A stretch of DNA of 64,000 nt from Clostridiaceae bacterium (GCA_020832135.1 JAFIFG010000128.1:1-64000); one strand, 5' to 3'. Counted from the first letter of the stretch, positions 9,615 through 18,740 are shown. The notes: generated by a model not told the origin, from the sequence alone. Made by a program: numbers and translations.

Positions 9615-10583
9615 TTAGTTATTTCCTCTACCATTTCCCTTATTACCACTATTGCCTCTTGCACTATTATTGCTATTGCCTCTGTCGTTGCTAGATTTAC
9701 TTTCACTTCTTTCGACTTTAGCAGCTGCTCTTTCTTCTTTACGCTCTTGAATTTCTTGTTTCTTTGTTTCTTTACGTTCTTCGTTTTGTTGTTTCTTTTC
9801 TTCTAAAAACTCTTTTTGGATTTCTCGTCTTAATTCCTTGATATCTGTATCGTTATTTTCCAATAGTTCTTGAAGTTCATCTGTCTTATCTATTTCCTCT
9901 TGTAGCTTTAGAACCTTTTCTTCTAGAGCTTCTCTTTCTTCCTCTGTCAATTCCTCATTTAAAAGTTCTTGTTGTATTTCCTCTAGATCTTCCTTAAGAG
10001 CCTCTAAGGCCTCGGTATCAATAGCTTCTACTATTTCTTCTCCAGTTTCAACATGGTGTACTAAAATTTTCAGTTCTGTCTTACGGATGTTTTTCATGAT
10101 GGCTGGCTTTGCTGGAGCAGGAAGACGATCATATAGTGCTTCGAAGTGGGCTACTTTTCTATATAAATCTTCAAGAATTTCATCAACTGGCTCTTCCTTA
10201 GCATCTTCTTCATTTTCATCAGTATCTACATCTTCAGCATCTGTTTCTTCTATCTCTAATTCCTCTAAACTGCTTTGGAAAAGAGATATTAATTCTTCAG
10301 TAGTCATGGCTTCTATAGTTTCATCTACTGCATCTTCTACTAACTCTTTTAAAATATCTCGTAAAATTTCCACCATTTCTTCATCAGAGATATCTTCTAC
10401 CCCCAGTAAATCCTTTAATGCATCCATATCACTTAATTCTAAGTTATCATCTGCATCTACGGTAATAACAATAGTATCATCTTCTAATTCCTTTTCTTTA
10501 TTCCCTCCATCAATTGCAAAAGCATAGGTAGCAGAACCTACCAATAAAGAACCACTAATAATTAAAGCTAAAGTTTTTTTCAT
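9615..10583 (-). CDS. Secreted, Glu-rich coiled-coil protein, unknown function
   Basis: The 322-residue product begins with a clear signal peptide (MKKTLALIISGSLLVGSATYAFA). A strongly acidic region to about residue 150 follows, then a Glu/Lys/Arg coiled coil with many EELEE-type heptads, and finally a low-complexity Ser/Asn/Gly/Arg tail. The ribosome site AAGGGGG lies at 10592-10598 on the opposite strand. Codons 5' of 10583 are in frame but lack a ribosome site. The protein is exported and probably extended. No catalytic motif is visible. Repetitive acidic composition limits any homology call. Confidence 0.8.
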   Translation of the reverse strand: MKKTLALIISGSLLVGSATYAFAIDGGNKEKELEDDTIVITVDADDNLELSDMDALKDLLGVEDISDEEMVEILRDILKELVEDAVDETIEAMTTEELISLFQSSLEELEIEETDAEDVDTDENEEDAKEEPVDEILEDLYRKVAHFEALYDRLPAPAKPAIMKNIRKTELKILVHHVETGEEIVEAIDTEALEALKEDLEEIQQELLNEELTEEEREALEEKVLKLQEEIDKTDELQELLENNDTDIKELRREIQKEFLEEKKQQNEERKETKKQEIQERKEERAAAKVERSESKSSNDRGNSNNSARGNSGNKGNGRGNN

Positions 10584-10825
10584 CTTTTGTTCCCCCTTAT
10601 GACTTCTATTCTCTATATTATACGACAAAAAATTTTTTTTAGGGGTGAACAATGGAGAAATAGGTCTAAAATACTAAATCTTTATGACTAAGAGAAAGGT
10701 TTTTGTCAAGGCATGTAGATAAAAAGTGGAATTGTGTTAAAATAAAGTATGGATAAATAGAAATTCAATCATACTTAAGAGAAGGAAGTAGCGTAATATA
10801 TTTAATAGAGAAGTAGGTGTTATGG

Positions 10826-11284
10826 ATGAAATGTGTAAAGGTTTTTACTGAGCAGGAGACACAAGCTTTAGGGATAAAGCTAGGTAAGTTAATAGGGACA
10901 GGAGATGTAATATGCTTAATAGGTGATTTAGGTGCTGGAAAAACCACCTTTACTAAAGCCTTTGCAAAAGGGTTGGAGATAGAGGAGGACGTTACTAGTC
11001 CTACCTTTACTTTGATACAGGAATATGAGGGAAGGCTACCTTTATATCATTTTGATGTATATCGCATAGGTGATGTCAGTGAAATGGAGGATATAGCCTA
11101 TGAAGAATATTTTTATGGTGAAGGTGTATGTGTGATTGAATGGGCACATTTAATAGAGGAAATTTTACCTAAGGATTATTTACATATTGAAATAAAGCAT
11201 GTGGCTATCACAGAAAGAGAGATGTGCTTTAAAGGTACCAATACTTACTATGAAGATTTAATAGAGGAGTTGTTAAAGGAATGA
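10826..11284 (+). CDS. tsaE: tRNA t6A37 threonylcarbamoyladenosine biosynthesis ATPase TsaE
   Basis: A 152-residue P-loop ATPase with the Walker A motif GDLGAGKTT (residues 33-41), the SPTFTL segment and a DVYR motif typical of TsaE. It works with TsaB and TsaD to transfer the threonylcarbamoyl group to A37 of ANN-decoding tRNAs. I choose the ATG at 10826, preceded by AGGTG at 10815-10819, over a GTG at 10817 that lies inside the ribosome site. Its stop codon overlaps the tsaB start (ATGA). This is the B. subtilis ydiB position. Confidence 0.95.
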   Translation: MKCVKVFTEQETQALGIKLGKLIGTGDVICLIGDLGAGKTTFTKAFAKGLEIEEDVTSPTFTLIQEYEGRLPLYHFDVYRIGDVSEMEDIAYEEYFYGEGVCVIEWAHLIEEILPKDYLHIEIKHVAITEREMCFKGTNTYYEDLIEELLKE

Positions 11285-11991
11285 AAATATTAGCTTTAGA
11301 TACCTCGTCTACCGTGGCAACTGTGGCTGTGATGGATGGAGAAAAATTGGTGGGAGAATATATTTTAAATCATAAAAGAACCCATTCCCAAAAGCTGATG
11401 CCTATGGTGGATGAAATACTTAAAAGCTGTGATTTAACTCCAAAGGAGATGGATGTATTTGGTGTATCCTTAGGGCCTGGTTCCTTTACAGGACTAAGAA
11501 TTGGCATAGCATCTATAAAGGCAATGGCTCAATCCTTGAATAAACCCGTAGTAGGTGTTTCAGCATTGGAGGCGATGGCATTCAACTTGATCTATTGTAA
11601 GGAAATGATATGTCCTATTATAGATGCCCAAAGAGATATGGTGTATGCCGGTGTTTACCAATGGCAACAAGAAAACTTAGAAAATACTATGGAGGATCAG
11701 GTTTTACCGATAGAGGATTTATTGAAATTTTTGAAGGACAAAGAAGAAAAGATTGTATTTGTGGGGGATGCAGTGGAGAAGTTTAAGGAACTTATCGTGG
11801 AGAAAATAGGGAATCTAGCTGTATTTCCACCGTCGGCTATAGCTATGCCTAGGGCTTCCTCTATAGGTGAAATTACTAGAGTGCGAGCTGTGAAGGGTGA
11901 AATTCAAGACTTTTCTGAAGTATTACCTATCTACATGAGAAAATCCCAAGCTGAAAAGCAATGGGAAGAAAAAATGAAAAATAGGGGATAG
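11281..11991 (+). CDS. tsaB: tRNA t6A37 biosynthesis protein TsaB
   Basis: A 236-residue ASKHA-fold protein. The N-terminus MKILALDTSS and the GPGSFTGLRIG segment (about residues 67-77) are the TsaB signatures. TsaB is the non-catalytic partner that dimerises with TsaD. It overlaps tsaE by four bases and is followed six bases later by rimI, so the three genes are translationally coupled. Confidence 0.95.
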   Translation: MKILALDTSSTVATVAVMDGEKLVGEYILNHKRTHSQKLMPMVDEILKSCDLTPKEMDVFGVSLGPGSFTGLRIGIASIKAMAQSLNKPVVGVSALEAMAFNLIYCKEMICPIIDAQRDMVYAGVYQWQQENLENTMEDQVLPIEDLLKFLKDKEEKIVFVGDAVEKFKELIVEKIGNLAVFPPSAIAMPRASSIGEITRVRAVKGEIQDFSEVLPIYMRKSQAEKQWEEKMKNRG

Positions 11992-11997
11992 AGGACT

Positions 11998-12459
11998 ATG
12001 GAGGATATACATATAAGGAAAATGAAGGCTACTGATATAAAGGATGTATTGGTGGTGGAAAATGCTTGTTTTTCTACACCTTGGACGAAAAATGCCTTTG
12101 AAATGGAGATTAAAAAAAATAAGTTGGCTATTTATCTGGTGGCTACTATAGAGGACAAAGTAGTGGGGTATGGAGGTATGTGGCTTGTTGTAGATGAAGC
12201 ACACATCACTAATGTAGCAGTACATCCTGAATACCAAGGGAAAAAAATAGGTGAAGCTATTGTTAAAGGATTGACCCGAGAAGCAGAGGAAAAGGGTAGT
12301 GAACGTATGACCTTGGAGGTTAGGAAGTCTAATATTCCAGCACAAAATCTATATAAAAAAATCCAATTTATTATGTGTGGCATAAGACCAAGCTATTATA
12401 GCGATAATGGTGAGGATGCCTTGATTATGTGGAAGGAACTAGAGAAAACATCTATGTGA
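11998..12459 (+). CDS. rimI: Ribosomal protein S18-alanine N-acetyltransferase RimI
   Basis: A 153-residue GNAT acetyltransferase with the acetyl-CoA-binding region VAVHPEYQGKKIGEAI near residues 73-88 and the C-terminal NxxAxxLY element (NIPAQNLYKK). RimI acetylates the N-terminus of ribosomal protein S18. Its position after tsaE-tsaB is the usual Firmicute arrangement (ydiD). A terminator overlaps its stop codon, so the operon ends here, unlike in Bacillus, where tsaD follows directly. Confidence 0.9.
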   Translation: MEDIHIRKMKATDIKDVLVVENACFSTPWTKNAFEMEIKKNKLAIYLVATIEDKVVGYGGMWLVVDEAHITNVAVHPEYQGKKIGEAIVKGLTREAEEKGSERMTLEVRKSNIPAQNLYKKIQFIMCGIRPSYYSDNGEDALIMWKELEKTSM

Positions 12460-12477
12460 AAATATAGATGTTTTTTA
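12447..12477 (+). terminator. Terminator of tsaE-tsaB-rimI
   Basis: A stem of AACATCTAT (12447-12455) with ATAGATGTT (12464-12472) is followed by T6. It includes the rimI stop codon. Confidence 0.85.
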
Positions 12478-12576
12478 TCGTTGAAGTAGTTGGAATTTCT
12501 TTCTTAAAGTGATATTATTTCAATTGTGCTAATATATAGAAAAGCAGTGCTTTTTTAAGGTAGGAGAGGAGAAAAG

Positions 12577-13839
12577 ATGTCTAAGGGAAAATCAAAAAAG
12601 AAAATGCTAATTGCTGTTGTAATATCAATGATAATTATTGTAGCTGTGGGTGGAATCACCACCGCTTTAAGGGGGAAGGAACAGGGGATAGCTGTTAATG
12701 TTATGGCTGTTGAAAAGGGAGCTATTATTGTAACGGTTCCTGCTAATGGCATATTGGAAGAAATCGATAGACATATGGTTTTTACTGAGAATGCAACAAA
12801 AGTACTTTCAGTAAAGGTCCAAGAGGGTGATTATGTACAAAAGGGGCAGTTGTTGGCGGTGTTAGATACTAAGGATCTAAGTCATCAGCTAGAAATAAAG
12901 AAACATATGTTGGATATTGATAAAATTGAATTAGAAAAATTAGAGACTATAAGCAATCAAGCCATAGCCTCTCAAGAGAGAAAGATAGAAAGTAGTTTGG
13001 GAGCTATGGAGGAAGCTAAAAAGGTATGGGAGAGAAAAGAAGAGCTTTATCATAATGGTGCTATAGCTAAACAAGAGTATGAAGCAAGCCAAAGAAATTA
13101 TGAAGATGCTAAAAGAGCCTACGAAGAAGCAAAAGCAAATAATAATACTACAGAATTTGATATAGAAAGAATGAGAAGAAGAATTAAAATAACGGAGTTA
13201 GAAATTGAAGAATTAAAGAAGGATATGCAAAGACAAAGTCCTAAAATCACCAGCCCTATAGAGGGAATTGTTATAGATATTAATCTGCAGGAGGGTGCTA
13301 TGTCTAACCCTACAAATCCTAGCTTTATCGTTTCTAATATAGAGAATTTAGAAATTCAAATTAATGTTAGTGAATACGATATTGCCAAAGTAGAGGTTGG
13401 GCAAATTGTGACAATTGAAACCGATGCTATACCGGGTGAAAGCTTTGAAGGGATGGTAGAAAGAATTGCACCTGTAGCTAAAAGGATGTCTACAGGACAA
13501 ACAACAGAAACCATCATTCCTGTAACCATAAAGGTCAAGGAAACCGATGCTGTACTAAAACCAGGCTTTTCAGTGCGGACTAAAATCATTAGTGAGGAAA
13601 AGGAAGATGTCCTTATTGTCCCCTTCGATACTATTATTACGGAGGCTAATGGTGCTAAGGTAGTGTTTGTAGTAAGGGAAGGACTTCTCCATAAGGTAGA
13701 GGTTCAAACAGGGATAGAGTCGGATTTTGATGTGGAGATTATAGATGGACTTCAAGAGGGAGATGAAATTGTTGCAAATCCTTCAGTATCTTTGCAAGAA
13801 GGAGATACGGTTATTATTAATGGGAGGCATGGGAATTAA
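12577..13839 (+). CDS. HlyD/MacA-family periplasmic-adaptor-type export subunit
   Basis: A 420-residue membrane-anchored adaptor. An N-terminal anchor (about residues 9-29) is followed by a lipoyl-like half motif, a long coiled-coil hairpin (about 105-215), the second lipoyl half and a beta-barrel domain. In Gram-positive MacAB-like systems this protein stands outside the membrane and couples the permease to substrate. Ribosome site GGAGAGGAG lies just before the ATG. It heads an operon with two FtsX-type permeases and one ATPase. The substrate (antimicrobial peptide, siderophore or lipid) is not predictable. Confidence 0.9.
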   Translation: MSKGKSKKKMLIAVVISMIIIVAVGGITTALRGKEQGIAVNVMAVEKGAIIVTVPANGILEEIDRHMVFTENATKVLSVKVQEGDYVQKGQLLAVLDTKDLSHQLEIKKHMLDIDKIELEKLETISNQAIASQERKIESSLGAMEEAKKVWERKEELYHNGAIAKQEYEASQRNYEDAKRAYEEAKANNNTTEFDIERMRRRIKITELEIEELKKDMQRQSPKITSPIEGIVIDINLQEGAMSNPTNPSFIVSNIENLEIQINVSEYDIAKVEVGQIVTIETDAIPGESFEGMVERIAPVAKRMSTGQTTETIIPVTIKVKETDAVLKPGFSVRTKIISEEKEDVLIVPFDTIITEANGAKVVFVVREGLLHKVEVQTGIESDFDVEIIDGLQEGDEIVANPSVSLQEGDTVIINGRHGN

Positions 13840-13866
13840 TAAATTAATAGGTTAGGAAGGATTCAT

Positions 13867-15072
13867 ATGAATTTTATAGAGAATATCAGATTAGCCTTTT
13901 CATCTATCATGGCCAATAAGATGAGATCCCTTTTAACCATGCTGGGGATTATTATAGGGATTGCTGCAGTGGTGGCCATATCAGCTATTGGAAACGGTGG
14001 GAAATATCAAATACAACAAAGTATGGAGCAATTTGGTACTAATCGTTTGATGGTTTATATGAATTGGGAAAAACAAAATGAAATCACCAGTAGGGATTAT
14101 ATCAATGAGAGGGACATTGAAGCCATAAAGAGGGTTGAGGGAATAGAGGCCATGACACCATTATTTGAACAATGGACTTCTATTAGGGCAGAAAATAGAT
14201 CCATTGATATCGTTTTGGTGGGGGCCAATAGTGACAGTCAAATTATTACCAATGTTGAAATGCTACAGGGGAGATTTATTAACCAGAGGGATATAGATAA
14301 TTATAGTAATCATATTGTTATTTCTGAAAAGGAGGCCCGAGAGCTATTTGGCACTGTGGAGGCTATAGGGAAAAATGTAACCTTAAATACCAATAGAGGA
14401 TCTATTGATTTTAATGTTGTAGGGATTACCACCTATGAGGAGAATCTTTTTAGTGGTATGATGAATAGTGGTCGGGCTCAAGTTTATATTCCTATATCTA
14501 CCATTATGAGGGTATATAATCAAAGCCTATATTATGGTGTAAATTTAAAAGTTACCAATAGAGAAGATATGGAAATAGTAGGTCAACAGGTGGTTAGACT
14601 TCTAGAGCGACTTCATAATAATGAAAATATGTATACGGTATTTAATCTTGAAGAAATGATACAGACGGTAAATAATGTCACTGCTACCATCACCAGTGTT
14701 TTGGGTTTTATTGCAGGTATTGCTCTCCTGGTGGGAGGTATAGGTATTATGAATATTATGCTGGTATCCGTCAGTGAAAGAATAAGAGAGATTGGTATAA
14801 AAAAGGCTATCGGTGCACCTAAAGCTGCTATTTTAGCTCAGTTTCTAATAGAGTCCTCTATTTTATCGTTAATAGGGGGCATTATAGGCATCATTATAGG
14901 ATTTCTATTGGGCACGGTTGCATCCATGGCATTAAATATGCCACCTCTAATTAGTATAAGAGAGGTTGTAATTGCTACTATCTTAGCTATGCTCATAGGA
15001 ATTGTATTTGGGGTTTACCCAGCAAATCGTGCTGCAAAGTTGGATCCTATAGAGGCATTGAGATATGAGTAG
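13867..15072 (+). CDS. MacB/FtsX-type ABC export permease, first of two paralogues
   Basis: A 401-residue permease with one N-terminal membrane segment (about 20-45), a large extracellular MacB-like domain (about 45-265) and three C-terminal segments. It contains VGGIGIMNIMLVSVSER and ends with LDPIEALRYE. It lacks an ATPase domain, unlike E. coli MacB, and must use the separate ATPase at 16325. It is a clear paralogue of the next gene, so the two probably form a heterodimer. Confidence 0.9.
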   Translation: MNFIENIRLAFSSIMANKMRSLLTMLGIIIGIAAVVAISAIGNGGKYQIQQSMEQFGTNRLMVYMNWEKQNEITSRDYINERDIEAIKRVEGIEAMTPLFEQWTSIRAENRSIDIVLVGANSDSQIITNVEMLQGRFINQRDIDNYSNHIVISEKEARELFGTVEAIGKNVTLNTNRGSIDFNVVGITTYEENLFSGMMNSGRAQVYIPISTIMRVYNQSLYYGVNLKVTNREDMEIVGQQVVRLLERLHNNENMYTVFNLEEMIQTVNNVTATITSVLGFIAGIALLVGGIGIMNIMLVSVSERIREIGIKKAIGAPKAAILAQFLIESSILSLIGGIIGIIIGFLLGTVASMALNMPPLISIREVVIATILAMLIGIVFGVYPANRAAKLDPIEALRYE

Positions 15073-15102
15073 AGCAAATGAAAAGTTAAGGGGAAGATTT
15101 AT

Positions 15103-16311
15103 ATGTTGTTAATAGAAACCTTTAGAGTTGCATTGCAGAGTCTTTGGATAAATAAGCTACGTTCTAGTTTAACGATATTAGGATTGGTTATCGGCATTTT
15201 ATCTGTTGTCGTGATTACAACCTTAGGAAATGCAGCACAGGCGGATATGACTAGTGCATTTGATGAGTATGGTAGAGGAAGGATTAATGTAAATCTTCTG
15301 TTTAATGCCAATAGAAGTGTACAATATCGTGATTTTTTCAGTGATGATGATATAGATGCCTTGGAGGGAATGGAGTCGGATGTTGCCGCGGTATCACCTG
15401 AGTTAAGAAGGTGGATGAATATACAGCATGGGAATAAACAAATGCGAATAGATATGATGGGGGTAAATAGCAATTATAACAAGGTGGAGAGGATAGATTT
15501 AATTAGGGGACGTTTTTTTACAGAAGAAGATGTACTAGGTAGAAGGAATGTTATGGTGCTTGATGAAAAGGCAGCTAGATATTTATTTGGGAGTGTTGAT
15601 ATTATAGGGGAGGTAGTGAGTCTATCCACCGGTAATTTTTCAGTTGAATTAATGATTATAGGGGTTGACAAACTTCCAGATTCGGCAATTTTAAATATGG
15701 CTCAAGGTGATTACTCCTATGGGTATATGCCCATAACTGTAGCCTCAAGAATGTATTTTACTGACAGATACCCTAGATTTATGCTACAGGCCCAAGAAGG
15801 ATTGGATTTAAATATAGTGAGTGAAAGAATATTAAATTTATTGGAGAGAAGAAATAAAGAAAGAGGTATGTATAGGGTATTTACTAGAGAAGGGGAGTTT
15901 AACCAAGTGACTCAAGGTCTTGGATTTTTAACTGCTACAGTCTCAGGCATAGCAGCTATATCTCTATTGGTGGGGGGCATAGGCATTATGAATATTATGC
16001 TGGTCTCGGTAACTGAACGAACGAGAGAAATAGGGATTAGAAAGGCTATTGGTGCAAAAATGTCAGTAATTATGCTACAATTTTTAGTGGAGGCAGTGAT
16101 TCTTTCTATTGTAGGAGGCTTCTTAGGTTTACTTATAGGTGGGGCTATAAGTTTTGGCATTGTTAATATGCTAGGGTTGCCCTTTCTTATATCAAAGAAT
16201 TCCATTATGCTTGCTTTTCTATTCTCTACAGTTGTGGGTGTAGTTTTTGGGGTTTATCCCGCCCATAAAGCATCAAAACTGGATCCTATAGAAGCGCTGA
16301 GATACGAATAA
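15103..16311 (+). CDS. MacB/FtsX-type ABC export permease, second paralogue
   Basis: A 402-residue permease with the same topology as its upstream neighbour. It shares near-identical blocks (VGGIGIMNIMLVSVTER and the terminal LDPIEALRYE), while the extracellular domain has diverged strongly. That pattern suggests an old tandem duplication followed by specialisation of the extracellular face. The ATPase gene begins 13 bases after its stop codon. Confidence 0.9.
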   Translation: MLLIETFRVALQSLWINKLRSSLTILGLVIGILSVVVITTLGNAAQADMTSAFDEYGRGRINVNLLFNANRSVQYRDFFSDDDIDALEGMESDVAAVSPELRRWMNIQHGNKQMRIDMMGVNSNYNKVERIDLIRGRFFTEEDVLGRRNVMVLDEKAARYLFGSVDIIGEVVSLSTGNFSVELMIIGVDKLPDSAILNMAQGDYSYGYMPITVASRMYFTDRYPRFMLQAQEGLDLNIVSERILNLLERRNKERGMYRVFTREGEFNQVTQGLGFLTATVSGIAAISLLVGGIGIMNIMLVSVTERTREIGIRKAIGAKMSVIMLQFLVEAVILSIVGGFLGLLIGGAISFGIVNMLGLPFLISKNSIMLAFLFSTVVGVVFGVYPAHKASKLDPIEALRYE

Positions 16312-16324
16312 ATGAGGTGTGAAA

Positions 16325-17017
16325 ATGATTGATATTAAGGAAATAAATAAAATATATAAAACTGGAAATATAGAAGTACATGCATTGAAAGACATTAATT
16401 TACAGATACAAGAAGGAGAGTTTGTAGCCATTACGGGACCTTCTGGATCGGGAAAATCCACTTTTATGAATATTATAGGTTGCTTAGATAGGGCCACCTC
16501 TGGAATATATATTCTTGATGATGCCATGATCGATGATCTTTCTGATAATGAACTGGCTAGTATTAGAAATGAAAAAATAGGTTTTGTTTTCCAGTCCTTT
16601 AATCTGTTGTCAAGAACCTCTGCTTTAAAAAATGTAGAGTTACCTATGATGTATGCAGGGGTACCTAGAAAAGAAAGAAAAGAACGAGCTATGGAAGCAC
16701 TAAGGAGGGTGGGACTGGAGGATAGAGTTGATCATAAGCCTAATGAATTGTCAGGAGGACAAAAACAAAGAGTTGCTGTTGCAAGGGCTTTAGTAAATAA
16801 ACCTGCTATTATTTTAGCGGATGAACCTACGGGAAATTTAGATTCAAAATCTACACAAGAGGTGATGGACTTATTTAAAAGTCTTAACGAAGAAGGAGCT
16901 ACTATTTTAATTGTTACTCATGAGCAGGAGATAGCGGAACAGACCAAGAGAATGATTACCTTTAAAGATGGAGAGATTATTGTAGACAAAGAGCTAAAAA
17001 GGGAAGGAAATATTTAA
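16325..17017 (+). CDS. ABC exporter ATPase, MacB/LolD type
   Basis: A 230-residue ATPase with Walker A GPSGSGKST (about residues 39-47), the Q-loop, the signature LSGGQKQRVAVARAL, Walker B IILADEPT and the H-loop VTHE. It is the only ATPase in the operon, so it should drive both paralogous permeases. The start is the ATG at 16325, with AGGTG just upstream; a GTG two codons earlier is less likely. Confidence 0.93.
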   Translation: MIDIKEINKIYKTGNIEVHALKDINLQIQEGEFVAITGPSGSGKSTFMNIIGCLDRATSGIYILDDAMIDDLSDNELASIRNEKIGFVFQSFNLLSRTSALKNVELPMMYAGVPRKERKERAMEALRRVGLEDRVDHKPNELSGGQKQRVAVARALVNKPAIILADEPTGNLDSKSTQEVMDLFKSLNEEGATILIVTHEQEIAEQTKRMITFKDGEIIVDKELKREGNI

Positions 17018-17056
17018 AAAACTCGACAGAAGATTAATCTTCCATCGAGTTTTTTC
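17018..17056. terminator. Bidirectional terminator after the export operon
   Basis: AACTCGA (17020-17026) pairs with TCGAGTT (17045-17051) and an inner perfect palindrome (17029-17042) continues the stem, followed by T5. The small minus-strand gene ends inside it. Confidence 0.85.
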
Positions 17057-17234
17057 CTTCAAGTTCTTTTAAATTGGGCATATCTTTTGGAGCATTACTG
17101 GTTACTTCGAAATTAGCTATATCTGTAGGACTAATCGGCGGTAGTAAGCCGTTAGACAAAACATTTTCAATGCCTAAGCGTTGAAACATGGATCGTTCTT
17201 CCTGCGATGCATAATTTCTTTTATCCAAGATCAT
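17034..17234 (-). CDS. Hypothetical 66-residue protein
   Basis: A short hydrophilic protein without membrane segments or Cys motifs. On its own strand a GAGGAG lies three bases before the ATG at 17234, and it ends in the bidirectional hairpin, which together support a real gene. The ribosome-site spacing is tight. I do not recognise the family. It lies between the export operon and tsaD, facing away from tsaD. Confidence 0.5.
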   Translation of the reverse strand: MILDKRNYASQEERSMFQRLGIENVLSNGLLPPISPTDIANFEVTSNAPKDMPNLKELEGKNSMED

Positions 17235-17401
17235 CAACTCCTCTGTATAAACCCGGGGTTTTCATCTAACCCTAATCATAGTATTTACAAAAATAAAAAA
17301 ACTAACCTGATAAAAAAAGGTAAAAATTCCATGAAAAAAATTTTCAACTAGTATATAATCAGGTTATAATAATTAATGTGAATAAAAGGAGAGTAAAAGG
17401 T

Positions 17402-18442
17402 ATGACAGATATTTTTACCAAAGAAGATATAATTACATTGGCAATAGAAACCAGCTGTGATGAAACCTCCGTCAGTGTATTGAAGAATGGGAGATATGTT
17501 TTATCCAATATTGTTTCTTCGCAAATTGAACAACATAAAAAATTTGGTGGTGTAGTTCCAGAAGTGGCATCTAGAAAGCATATAGAGAATATTAATTTCG
17601 TTATTGATGAAGCTATGAGGGAAGCAGAGGTGGACTTTGGTGATGTAACCCATGTGGCGGCAACCTATGGACCAGGTTTGGTGGGAGCCTTGTTGGTGGG
17701 GCTATCAGCAGCTAAGGCCATTGCTTTTGCTAGAGAGATTCCTCTGAATGGAGTGAATCATATAGAGGGTCATATTTATGCTAATTTTATAGAAGATAAA
17801 GAGCTAGAACCTCCCTTCATTTGCTTAATCGTTTCAGGAGGACATACTCATCTTGTCTATATGAAGGATTACGGAGAATATGAAGTACTAGGAAAAACCA
17901 GAGATGATGCGGCGGGAGAAGCCTTTGACAAGGTGGCAAGAACATTAGGACTAGGCTATCCTGGTGGTCCAGAAATTGATAAATTAGCTAAAATTGGAAA
18001 TCAAAAATCTATAGATTTTCCTAAAGCTTATTTAGAAGAAGGAAGCTATGACTTTAGTTTTAGTGGACTGAAATCTGCTGTGTTGAATTATTTAAACTCT
18101 CAAAAAATGAAAAACAACCCCATTGTAGTGGAAGATGTAGCCGCAAGCTTCCAAAAATCTGTGGTGGAGATTCTAGTGGAAAAAACTATAGCCTGTGGAT
18201 TAGAAAAGGGTGTGGATAAAATTGTATTGGCAGGAGGTGTAGCTGCCAATAGTGGACTAAGACAACTGCTGGAAGAACAATGTAAGCAGCATAATATACA
18301 GCTTAGGTACCCTTCCTTAAAGCTTTGCACTGATAATGCAGCTATGATAGGCTGTGTTGGTTATTATGATTATATAAAGGGTCACAGATCTAGGTTAGAT
18401 TTAAATGGAGTACCTAATTTAAAAATAGGCCAAAGAATATAG
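17402..18442 (+). CDS. tsaD: tRNA t6A37 threonylcarbamoyltransferase TsaD (Gcp/Kae1)
   Basis: The 346-residue catalytic subunit of t6A synthesis, of the ASKHA fold. The metal-binding HIEGH motif is His120...His124, with the SGGHTHLV segment near 143-150 and the GGVAANS motif near 279. It acts with TsaB and TsaE, whose genes lie 5.4 kb upstream. The start at 17402 is set by AGGAG at 17387-17391; a GTG eight codons earlier has no ribosome site. The gene has been separated from rimI by the export operon, and it has AT-rich promoter-like sequence upstream (TATAAT near 17353). Confidence 0.96.
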   Translation: MTDIFTKEDIITLAIETSCDETSVSVLKNGRYVLSNIVSSQIEQHKKFGGVVPEVASRKHIENINFVIDEAMREAEVDFGDVTHVAATYGPGLVGALLVGLSAAKAIAFAREIPLNGVNHIEGHIYANFIEDKELEPPFICLIVSGGHTHLVYMKDYGEYEVLGKTRDDAAGEAFDKVARTLGLGYPGGPEIDKLAKIGNQKSIDFPKAYLEEGSYDFSFSGLKSAVLNYLNSQKMKNNPIVVEDVAASFQKSVVEILVEKTIACGLEKGVDKIVLAGGVAANSGLRQLLEEQCKQHNIQLRYPSLKLCTDNAAMIGCVGYYDYIKGHRSRLDLNGVPNLKIGQRI

Positions 18443-18497
18443 AAAATTTCAAAAAAATACCAGTGCTACATAACATTACTTGTATAATAGCCCCTAA

Positions 18498-18519
18498 CCC
18501 CTATGCTATAATATAGGGG
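18498..18519 (+). promoter_or_regulatory. Promoter -10 enclosed by a CCCCTAT/ATAGGGG palindrome
   Basis: CCCCTAT (18498-18504) and ATAGGGG (18513-18519) form a perfect inverted repeat around TATAAT (18507-18512). A further CCCCTA copy lies at 18491-18496. The element is 28 bases upstream of the 53-residue gene and looks like an operator placed on its -10 box. No good -35 is visible. Confidence 0.5.
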
Positions 18520-18547
18520 ACATATTATTTAATGGGAGGGAGCTTAT

Positions 18548-18709
18548 ATGGAAATGTTATCATGGATGAGAAAAGTGGATGCCGGTATGGAAAATAGGGA
18601 TTTATTGGAGCTAATTGATAATATGCACGAGGTGATTGATGCTCTTATGATGAAGAACAAAGAAAACGAGAAAATCATAGGACAATTAAAAGAGGAATTA
18701 AATAAATAA
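18548..18709 (+). CDS. Small 53-residue helical protein
   Basis: A short ORF with a strong ribosome site (GGGAGGG at 18534-18540) and good coding character. It is predicted to be almost entirely helical and ends in a charged coiled-coil-like tail (KENEKIIGQLKEELNK). The segment NRDLLELIDN is similar to NRDFIELIEN, which I recall from the B. subtilis checkpoint protein Sda (46 residues). That is six of ten identities and may be chance. Otherwise unrecognised. It lies between tsaD and the DnaA-box cluster. Confidence 0.65.
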   Translation: MEMLSWMRKVDAGMENRDLLELIDNMHEVIDALMMKNKENEKIIGQLKEELNK

Positions 18710-18740
18710 TAACATTTAAACTTATTACATAATAATTCAT

